A stretch of 10,703 bases of DNA, taken from the NCBI GenBank assembly GCA_902497145.1, contig CABVDR010000077.1:1-10703 (forward strand), written 5' to 3'. The stretch comes from an uncultured Oscillospiraceae bacterium (lineage in GTDB: Bacteria > Bacillota > Clostridia > Oscillospirales > Oscillospiraceae). Below, piece after piece: positions 6,038 to 10,703 of the stretch (its first letter is position 1; each line of letters begins with the position of its first letter). The notes beneath the pieces are model-generated. The model ran no database searches. It saw only the letters and a program-made list of their open reading frames with translations, and was not told the DNA's origin. A program made the position numbers and the translations under genes.

Positions 6038-6334
6038 TTACTGGTCCTTGCAGACGATGAGGGAACGCATCACGCCGTCGGTGATCCGGAAGATACGGTC
6101 CAGCTCGGCGGGGATGGCGGCAGCGGCGTTGAAGGTCATCAGGACGTAGTAGCCCTCCATCAGATCGTTGATGGGATAGGCCAGACGGCGCTTGCCCCAC
6201 TCATCGACCTCGGAGACGGTACCGTTAGCCTCCACGACGGCCTTGAACTTAGCCACCAGGGCGGCGATAGCCTCCTCGCTCAGAGCGGGGTCCAGGATAT
6301 ACAGCGCCTCGTAGTTCGCATTGATCTTTGCCAT
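6038..6334 (-). CDS. rpsF: 30S ribosomal protein S6
   Basis: Small-subunit ribosomal protein, partner of S18 in the platform of the 30S subunit. The 98 residues show the S6 pattern: NYEALYILDPALSEE near the start (a beta strand with the family's Y-E-x-x-Y/I-L core), then the conserved WGKRRLAYPINDLMEGYYVL block in the middle, and DRIFRITDGVMRSLIV near the end. Length is normal. The ATG at 6334 follows AAGGAGG with 8-9 nt spacing. It is the first gene of rpsF-ssb-rpsR, preceded by a near-consensus promoter and a leader of about 85 nt with two hairpins, a plausible site for autoregulation by the S6:S18 dimer. Confidence 0.97.
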   Translation of the reverse strand: MAKINANYEALYILDPALSEEAIAALVAKFKAVVEANGTVSEVDEWGKRRLAYPINDLMEGYYVLMTFNAAAAIPAELDRIFRITDGVMRSLIVCKDQ

Positions 6335-6363
6335 GTTTCTTGCACCTCCTTATGGTCTTGTGG

Positions 6364-6418
6364 CCCCCGGTTCTCTGCCGGGAGCAAGGATAAACACCCG
6401 TCTTCTCAGGAAGACAGG
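6364..6418 (-). promoter_or_regulatory. Hairpin pair in the rpsF leader, candidate S6:S18 autoregulatory site
   Basis: On the minus-strand mRNA, the first hairpin pairs 6410-6418 with 6397-6405 (9 bp, one G-U pair, loop CTGA). The second pairs CCCGG/CCGGG (6378-6382 with 6366-6370, 7-nt loop). Both lie between the predicted transcription start (near 6419) and the rpsF ribosome binding site. S6:S18 leader regulation is known for this operon in many bacteria; I did not match this leader to that motif in detail. Confidence 0.4.
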
Positions 6419-6425
6419 CTTAATT

Positions 6426-6453
6426 ATTATATCCGATTTTGTCCAGAAGTCAA
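6426..6453 (-). promoter_or_regulatory. Sigma-A type promoter of rpsF-ssb-rpsR
   Basis: On the minus strand, a -35 TTGACT (6448-6453), a 16-bp spacer and a perfect -10 TATAAT (6426-6431) are present. This is the closest match to consensus in the window and fits high ribosomal-protein expression. It lies 19 bp past the gluQRS stop. Confidence 0.88.
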
Positions 6454-6472
6454 GAGGCTTCCTCTATATAAA

Positions 6473-7393
6473 TCAAAATTTTTCCACCTTTAAATCCTCC
6501 CGGGGGAGCTTTTCCCAGGAAAAGAGGGGGATGAGCTCCTGGGCGGTGATGGGCACCTCCTCCGGAATGAGCCCGGCAAGGTGGGCCAGGCAACCCAGAA
6601 GCTCGGGGGCGGTATACCGGCTCTGGAGCTCCCCCAGCTCCTGGTCCCGGTCCCGCTTGGCCAGCCGCCGCCCATCGGCGGAGAGCAGCAGGGGCACGTG
6701 GCCGTACTGCGGCTCCGGCAGGCCCAGCAACCGCTGAAGGTAGATCTGCCGGGGGGTGGACGAGAGCAGGTCGCTGCCCCGCACGACTTGGTTTACCCCC
6801 ATGGCCGCGTCATCCACCACCACCGCCAGCTGGTAGGCGTACACCCCGTCGGAGCGGCGGAGAATGAAGTCGCCGCAGTCGGTTTTTAAATCCTCTTTGT
6901 ATTCTCCCTGCAACAAATCACGAAACGCAATCGACTCTTCCCCCACTTTGACCCGCCAGGCGGGGCGGCGGGTTCGGCTGAGGGTCTCCCGCTCCTCCGG
7001 TGTCAGCCGGGCACAGCGGCCGTCGTAGACGGCCTGTCCGTCGCTGCGGTGGGGGGCGGAGGCGGCCAGACGCTCAGCCCGGGTGCAGTAGCAGGGGTAG
7101 ATCAGGCCCCGCTCCTCCAGGGCGTGGAACGCCTCTGCATACACTGCTGTGCGCTGCGACTGGTACACCGGCTCATTGTCCCAGGTAAGCCCCAGCCACT
7201 CCAGGTCCCGCATCACCTGGTCGCACCAGGCCCGGGTACAGCGGTCCGGATCCAGGTCCTCCAGCCGCAGCACCATCTCGCCCCCGGCGCTCCTGGCGCT
7301 GAGCCAGGCCAGCAGCCCCGACCACACATTGCCCAGGTGCATCCGTCCGCTGGGGCTGGGGGCAAAGCGGCCCCGCACCTTTGTCTTTTCCAT
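6473..7393 (-). CDS. gluQRS: Glutamyl-Q tRNA(Asp) synthetase (GluRS catalytic-core paralogue)
   Basis: Activates glutamate and attaches it to queuosine at the wobble position of tRNA-Asp, by family knowledge. The 306 residues comprise only the GluRS catalytic core without the anticodon-binding domain, which separates it from full-length GltX (about 480 residues). It has RFAPSPSGRMHLGN with the HIGH-type motif HLGN (19-22), the zinc-site pattern Cys101-x-Cys103...Tyr123-x3-Cys127 typical of GluQRS, YQLAVVVDD (187-195), and the KMSKS-type motif RRLAKRD (242-248). The frame stays open 42 codons further upstream, but the ATG at 7393 has GGGAGGG in front and starts directly at the conserved catalytic domain. 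A possible promoter is at 7420-7449. No terminator is evident after it, so read-through into rpsF is possible. Confidence 0.92.
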   Translation of the reverse strand: MEKTKVRGRFAPSPSGRMHLGNVWSGLLAWLSARSAGGEMVLRLEDLDPDRCTRAWCDQVMRDLEWLGLTWDNEPVYQSQRTAVYAEAFHALEERGLIYPCYCTRAERLAASAPHRSDGQAVYDGRCARLTPEERETLSRTRRPAWRVKVGEESIAFRDLLQGEYKEDLKTDCGDFILRRSDGVYAYQLAVVVDDAAMGVNQVVRGSDLLSSTPRQIYLQRLLGLPEPQYGHVPLLLSADGRRLAKRDRDQELGELQSRYTAPELLGCLAHLAGLIPEEVPITAQELIPLFSWEKLPREDLKVEKF

Positions 7394-7419
7394 CTTCCGC
7401 CCTCCCTTCTGTCCCGACC

Positions 7420-7449
7420 AGCATACCACATCCCGCCGCCTTCCCGCAA
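7420..7449 (-). promoter_or_regulatory. Possible promoter for gluQRS
   Basis: On the minus strand, TTGCGG (7444-7449), an 18-bp spacer, and an extended -10 TGG-TATGCT (core 7420-7425) give a predicted leader of only about 20 nt. The match is moderate. The -35 lies 5 bp from the -35 of the divergent sigma-factor promoter. Confidence 0.45.
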
Positions 7450-7454
7450 GGCTC

Positions 7455-7483
7455 TTGCCCATTGGGGCCGGGGCGCGTATAAT
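7455..7483 (+). promoter_or_regulatory. Sigma-A type promoter for the ECF sigma/anti-sigma operon
   Basis: A -35 TTGCCC (7455-7460), a 17-bp spacer and a perfect -10 TATAAT (7478-7483) predict a start near 7490 and an 80-nt leader. The leader begins with GGGATTTT (7489-7496), which can pair with AAAATCCC (7525-7532). The consensus -10 argues for housekeeping transcription rather than only self-activation by the ECF sigma factor. Confidence 0.75.
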
Positions 7484-7570
7484 AGACAGGGATTTTCCAA
7501 AAATTTTTTTCGGTTCCATGCAATAAAATCCCCCCTTTCTTCATTTTATAAGTGACAGGAGAAACGAGCG

Positions 7571-8149
7571 ATGCTCATGCTATTGGCAGCACTGCAAAGT
7601 GAATATGGCGTTCCCGACCCCCAGCAGCTGGAAGGGCTGATGGCGGGCCTGGCCGCCGGAGACCGGGACTCTCTGGCTCAGCTGTACCACCGCACCCGGG
7701 CGGCGGTATACGGCCTGGCCCTGTCCATTCTGGGCAGCGGACACGACGCGGAGGACGTGACCCAGGATACCTATGTGACCGCCTGGGAGAAGTGCCACCT
7801 GTACCGCCCCCAGGGTACCCCCATGGCCTGGCTGCTCACCATCACCCGGAATCTGGCCCGCATGAAGCTGCGGGACCGGGGCCGCACCCAGGACCTTGGA
7901 GAGGAGCAGTGGCACGCCATCCCCGCCCAGTCCCCCTCGGTGACCCCCGAGGACCGGGCCGTGCTGGAGGCCGCCCTCAACATTCTCAGCGACCAGGAGC
8001 GGCAGATTGTGGTGCTCCACGCCGCCGCCGGCCTCAAGCACCGGGAGATCGCCAAACTGCTGGAGCTGCCCTTACCCACGGTACTGTCCAAATACCGCCG
8101 GGCCCTGTCCAAACTGAAGACCAAACTGGAAGGAGATGACGCCCCATGA
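7571..8149 (+). CDS. ECF-type RNA polymerase sigma factor
   Basis: Group 4 (extracytoplasmic function) sigma factor that would direct RNA polymerase to a dedicated promoter set when released from its anti-sigma partner. The 192 residues have sigma region 2 at about 33-103, with the core-binding helix DAEDVTQDTYVTAWEK (59-74) and the -10 recognition part TPMAWLLTITRNLARMKLRD (83-102). Region 4 is at about 127-184, with LSDQERQIVVL and a helix-turn-helix (HREIAKLLELPLPTVLSKY, 157-175). The start at 7571 has AGGAG 9 nt upstream; an internal Met at codon 3 is too far from it. The last bases overlap the next gene by ATGA, the usual sigma/anti-sigma coupling. The C-terminal region 4 is the normal sigma-70 kind, unlike SigI, although the partner protein is RsgI-like. 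The signal and regulon are unknown. Confidence 0.93.
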   Translation: MLMLLAALQSEYGVPDPQQLEGLMAGLAAGDRDSLAQLYHRTRAAVYGLALSILGSGHDAEDVTQDTYVTAWEKCHLYRPQGTPMAWLLTITRNLARMKLRDRGRTQDLGEEQWHAIPAQSPSVTPEDRAVLEAALNILSDQERQIVVLHAAAGLKHREIAKLLELPLPTVLSKYRRALSKLKTKLEGDDAP

Positions 8150-9726
8150 CAGACCATGAGTTGGAATCCCGGCTGCGCACCGCCCTGGATCACGCCGCCC
8201 CCAACGACCTGGAGGGGGTGCTCTCCCGGTGTGAAGCGGGGAAAGGAACCGTGATCGACATGACCAACGAACTGCAGCCCAAGAAGAAAAAGAACCGCTG
8301 GGCGCCCCTGGCCATTGCCGCCTGTCTGGCCCTGGTGCTGGTGGGCGGAGGCGGCGGCTACTACTATTACAGCGCCAACGCCGTGGCCTCCCTGGTGTCC
8401 CTGGACGTGAACCCCAGCATCCAGCTGGAAGTGAACAAGAACGAAAAAGTCCTCTCCGCCACCCCCATGAACGACGACGGGGCGGAGATTTTAGACGGTA
8501 TGGACCTGAAGGGCACCCCAGCCGACGTGGCCATGTACGCCATCATCGGCTCCCTGCTGCAGCACGGCTATGTAGATGAGCTGGCCAACTCCATCCTCAT
8601 CACCGTGGAGGACAACGACCAGACCCGGGGCGAGAAGCTCCAGCAGGAGCTCACCGCTCAGGCCGACGCCGCCCTGGCCAACGCCCAGGTGAACGGCTCG
8701 GTGCTGGCCCAGACGCTGCAGAACAACCAGGAGCTCACCCAGAAGGCCCAGGAGTACGGTATCTCCACCGGTAAGGCCGCCCTCATCCAGGCCATTGTGT
8801 TGGGCAGCAACAACACCAAGACCTTTGAGGAGCTGGTGGGCCTGTCCATCAATGAGCTCAACCTTCTCTATACCGCCCAGGGCTTTTCCCCCGCCAACCC
8901 GGATGAGATCGGAGTCATCGGCAGCGGGGACACGTCCACCTATATTGTCACCGAGGGTCCCCCCATTGTGGTCTCCGGCTCCGCCAGTCAGAGCGGCTAC
9001 ATCGGCCTGGACGCGGCCAAACAGGCCGCCCTGAGCCACGCCGGGGTGTCCGCCTCTGACGCCACCTTTGTGGAGGCCGAGTACGACTACGACGACGGCC
9101 GCATGGTCTACGAGGTGGAGTTCCATGTGAAAGGCATCGAGTATGACTACGAGATCGACGCCCAGACCGGCGCGGTGGTGAAGTATAAGAGCGAGCAGAA
9201 CGGCACCAATACCGGCTCTTCCGGCTCTGCTTCCGCCAACACCGGCTCCTACATTGGGGAGAGCGCCGCCAAATCCGCCGCCCTCACCTATGCGGGGGTC
9301 AAGGAGAGCGACACCACCTACTGCAATGCCTGGCTGGAGTACGACGACGGCCGCGCCGAGTGCTACGAGGTGGAATTTATGGTGGGCTCCACCCGTTACG
9401 AGTGTAAGGTGGCCCTCACCTCTGCCACGGTGATCGAGTGCGAGCAGGAGAACTACGGCGGCTCCACCGCCAGCAACCAGTCCTCCGGCCAGTCCGGCGG
9501 CGCTTCCGCCTCCTCCACCGACATCGGAGCCGAGAAGGCCAAGTCCATCGCCCTGAGCCATGCGGGGGTCAGCGCCAGCCAGGCCTCCCAGCTGAAGGCG
9601 GAACGGGATATGGACGACGGCGTACTGGAGTATGAAGTGGAGTTCAAGGCCGGCGGGATAGAGTATGAGTACACCATCCACGGCGGCACAGGACAGATTT
9701 TGAAATACGAATCCGATCGGGATTAA
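8146..9726 (+). CDS. RsgI-like membrane anti-sigma factor with three PepSY domains
   Basis: Probable transmembrane regulator of the preceding sigma factor. The 526 residues comprise a short cytoplasmic N-terminus (1-50, no zinc anti-sigma HxxxCxxC motif), one membrane helix (about 53-75, preceded by KKKKNRW), and a juxtamembrane segment SLVSLDVNPSIQLEVN (82-97) as in RsgI proteins. A mostly helical region (about 124-243) follows, then three extracellular PepSY repeats (about 285-350, 369-433, 459-523) joined by Ser/Gly/Thr-rich linkers. In RsgI homologues the Asn-Pro bond of this segment is known to self-cleave and to be needed for signalling; here it is Asn89-Pro90. Each PepSY has an IGxxxAKxxAL..AGV start and a DDG...YEVEF core; the middle one alone has four Cys (393, 406, 420, 432). 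The ATG overlaps the sigma stop (ATGA) and AGGAG precedes it. Sigma binding by residues 1-50 is inference from position. Confidence 0.85.
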   Translation: MTDHELESRLRTALDHAAPNDLEGVLSRCEAGKGTVIDMTNELQPKKKKNRWAPLAIAACLALVLVGGGGGYYYYSANAVASLVSLDVNPSIQLEVNKNEKVLSATPMNDDGAEILDGMDLKGTPADVAMYAIIGSLLQHGYVDELANSILITVEDNDQTRGEKLQQELTAQADAALANAQVNGSVLAQTLQNNQELTQKAQEYGISTGKAALIQAIVLGSNNTKTFEELVGLSINELNLLYTAQGFSPANPDEIGVIGSGDTSTYIVTEGPPIVVSGSASQSGYIGLDAAKQAALSHAGVSASDATFVEAEYDYDDGRMVYEVEFHVKGIEYDYEIDAQTGAVVKYKSEQNGTNTGSSGSASANTGSYIGESAAKSAALTYAGVKESDTTYCNAWLEYDDGRAECYEVEFMVGSTRYECKVALTSATVIECEQENYGGSTASNQSSGQSGGASASSTDIGAEKAKSIALSHAGVSASQASQLKAERDMDDGVLEYEVEFKAGGIEYEYTIHGGTGQILKYESDRD

Positions 9727-9728
9727 AG

Positions 9729-9760
9729 AAAAACCGGCTGTCATGGACAGCCGGTTTTTT
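9729..9760 (+). terminator. Rho-independent terminator of the sigma/anti-sigma operon
   Basis: A 14-bp perfect stem AAAAACCGGCTGTC/GACAGCCGGTTTTT (9729-9742 and 9746-9759) with a 3-nt loop and a run of six T (9755-9760) starts two bases after the anti-sigma stop codon. Confidence 0.93.
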
Positions 9761-9781
9761 ACGCATCAAAGGATTCATTCT

Positions 9782-9835
9782 AGGCGAAGCGGAGCTTCGC
9801 ACAACGTTCCTTGCCAAGCTTTCTTTCAAGAAAGC
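9782..9835. repeat. Palindromic repeat copy 2 with adjoining hairpin
   Basis: The 23-nt unit at 9782-9804 matches 2873-2895 with one mismatch, which breaks the central AAGCTT palindrome into GAGCTT. It is followed by the hairpin GCTTTCTT/AAGAAAGC (9818-9825 and 9828-9835). That hairpin includes the stop codon and last codons of the minus-strand peptidase gene. Spacing and order match copy 1, although the hairpin sequence differs. Confidence 0.6.
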
Positions 9836-10197
9836 GGTTCCCTGGCCTGCCGCAAAAACTCCGCGTCCTTGTCGTCCAGGGCGTGGAGCCCGGCAAAATC
9901 TTCCATGTGGTGGGTAAACTCGTGGGCCACGGTGGCGAAGATCTCGTCCTTCCAGGTATCCTCATCCTCGTCGGCGAGCAGGGCGGCAAAGGAACCGTAG
10001 TAGAGTACAATGTACCGCCCCAGCATATCATTGCAGTACTCCCCCATAATGTACATCTCCCCCGGGGGAAACTCCGGGTCGGGCAGGGCCTGCTCCTCCA
10101 GCTGGATGCCCCCGTCCAGCTCCTCAAAAAATGCGTCCGGGAACTGCTGGGCGATCTCCTCCAGCCAATCCCCCATGGTTTCGTAGCTGGGCACCAT
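9826..10197 (-). CDS. Small zincin-like metallopeptidase family protein
   Basis: A 123-residue cytosolic protein (no signal peptide or membrane segment) with the zinc-protease motif HEFTHHMED (residues 92-100): His92, Glu93 and His96, with Asp100 as the likely third ligand. Size, acidic character and the position of the motif resemble the minimal zincin-like families (Zincin_1, formerly DUF1025), whose substrates are unknown. The region before the motif, MYIMGEYCNDMLGRYIVLYYGSF broken over residues 48-70, would form the beta strands of the zincin fold. The ATG at 10197 follows GGGAGG with 8-nt spacing. A possible promoter is at 10227-10255. Its 3' end runs into a repeat element shared with the bmpA 3' region. 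It is divergent from a C39-type peptidase gene. Whether it is an active protease is not known. Confidence 0.8.
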   Translation of the reverse strand: MVPSYETMGDWLEEIAQQFPDAFFEELDGGIQLEEQALPDPEFPPGEMYIMGEYCNDMLGRYIVLYYGSFAALLADEDEDTWKDEIFATVAHEFTHHMEDFAGLHALDDKDAEFLRQAREPLS

Positions 10198-10226
10198 GGT
10201 CCTCGCCTCCCTTTCTTGTTTTTCTC

Positions 10227-10255
10227 AGGATACCAAAAACCCCTTCCCCATACAA
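10227..10255 (-). promoter_or_regulatory. Possible promoter for the zincin-like gene
   Basis: On the minus strand, TTGTAT (10250-10255), a 17-bp spacer and an extended -10 TGG-TATCCT (core 10227-10232) give a leader of about 25 nt before the ATG at 10197. Confidence 0.5.
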
Positions 10256-10318
10256 GAGGAAGAAAACCTTCGAAAAAACTTAAGAATTATTCCATAGCAT
10301 TTTAATGTTTTGGAGGTA

Positions 10319-10327
10319 TGGTATAGA
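10319..10327 (+). promoter_or_regulatory. Weak extended -10 candidate for the C39-type peptidase gene
   Basis: TGG-TATAGA (TG at 10319-10320, core 10322-10327) lies about 47 bp before the ATG at 10374. No good -35 is seen at the proper distance. This is the only candidate in the 176-bp divergent gap on this strand. Confidence 0.3.
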
Positions 10328-10373
10328 CTGTACGATCCTTCTGATACCACAGGACAGAAAAGAGGTTTTCCCT

Positions 10374-10703
10374 ATGCCATCCCGCTCCCGTGAAGCTGCC
10401 GCCCCCGCAAAGAAAAAACGCCGCCGCTCTCCCCTGCTGGTTCTCCTCCTGGCCCTGGCCGTGGTGGTAGGCGGCTACCGTCTCTATACCGGCTACTTCC
10501 CCTTCCAGCCCCGTTACTCCCTGGACGGGGAGGTGGTCAGCCAGGAGACCCTCTCCCAGCTGCGCACCCTGGCTAAAGAGGAGCCCCAGGCCAAATACAT
10601 TCTCAAGCACCTGGACGACTACCCCGCCGACCTGCTCTCCCTGCTGGGCCGCAATTCTGAGACTCTGGACTTTGTGGCGGGCTACCCCCAGCACAAACAT
10701 GAT
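10374..10703 (+). CDS. Membrane-anchored C39-type (papain-like) peptidase, N-terminal part
   Basis: The frame opens at the ATG at 10374 (AAAGAGG 8 nt upstream) and runs off the right edge after 110 codons. The N-terminus is strongly basic (AKKKRRRS) and is followed by one hydrophobic segment at about residues 20-34 (LLVLLLALAVVVGG), an uncleaved anchor or signal sequence with the rest outside the cell. The visible exported part contains YPADLLSLLGRNSETLDFVAGYP. This resembles the YPEELLELLENNPETLDFVLGYP-type segment seen before the catalytic domain of Clostridia C39-family peptidases (Peptidase_C39_2). The catalytic Cys and His would lie outside the window, so activity cannot be judged. It is transcribed divergently from the small zincin-like gene. 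Start and membrane topology are seen directly; the family is recognised from memory. Confidence 0.7.
   Translation, partial: MPSRSREAAAPAKKKRRRSPLLVLLLALAVVVGGYRLYTGYFPFQPRYSLDGEVVSQETLSQLRTLAKEEPQAKYILKHLDDYPADLLSLLGRNSETLDFVAGYPQHKHD

Noticed and set aside
6453..6465. Hairpin AGAGG-CTT-CCTCT after gluQRS as a terminator
   Set aside because: The stem is only 5 bp and no T-run follows on the minus strand; it just abuts the rpsF -35 box.
7394..7519. Longer N-terminus for GluQRS starting at 7519
   Set aside because: The extra 42 residues precede the conserved catalytic start, cross both predicted promoters and lack family resemblance; the ATG at 7393 has a good GGGAGGG site.
8491..9744. Long minus-strand open frame opposite the RsgI-like gene
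   Set aside because: It is antisense to the PepSY repeats, Gly/Val/His-rich, with no ribosome binding site. It also runs through the terminator from the wrong side.
9818..9835. Hairpin at the end of the zincin-like gene as a terminator
   Set aside because: No T-run follows it on the minus strand and the stop codon is inside it; it fits better as part of the repeat element.

Overview
The window looks like a chromosome segment from a GC-rich member of the Clostridia, most likely Oscillospiraceae (Flavonifractor/Lawsonibacter-like). The basis is Firmicutes gene sets and order (rpsF-ssb-rpsR, xpt, a BmpA-type nucleoside ABC transporter, an ECF sigma factor with an RsgI-like partner). Strong AGGAGG ribosome binding sites, sigma-A style promoters and high GC coding sequence agree with this. 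The taxonomic call is inference from remembered family resemblance; no search was run.

Left part (1-5100, all on the minus strand, so read right to left): a sigma-A promoter, a structured 5' leader of about 115 nt, xpt (xanthine phosphoribosyltransferase), a short hairpin, then a BmpA-family lipoprotein ending in a strong terminator. A 550-bp intergenic region packed with inverted repeats follows. Then come a two-domain ABC ATPase and a membrane permease that overlap by 4 bp; the permease runs off the left edge. Together these fit purine or nucleoside capture, import and salvage into XMP/GMP.

Middle (5180-7393, minus strand): gluQRS (tRNA-Asp queuosine-34 glutamylation), then the rpsF-ssb-rpsR operon with its own near-consensus promoter, a leader with two hairpins and a terminator after rpsR.

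Right part: a plus-strand ECF sigma factor and, overlapping it by 4 bp, a membrane-anchored RsgI-like anti-sigma protein with an Asn-Pro motif at the membrane and three tandem PepSY domains, closed by a strong terminator. The sigma promoter lies back to back with a likely gluQRS promoter. Next is a small minus-strand zincin-like metallopeptidase, and divergently from it the start of a membrane-anchored C39-type peptidase cut by the right edge.

The points most worth a second look are the unclassified structured xpt leader (no purine riboswitch seen), the ECF/RsgI/PepSY pair, the inverted-repeat-rich region at 2563-2956, and a 23-nt palindromic repeat found at the 3' ends of two unrelated genes.
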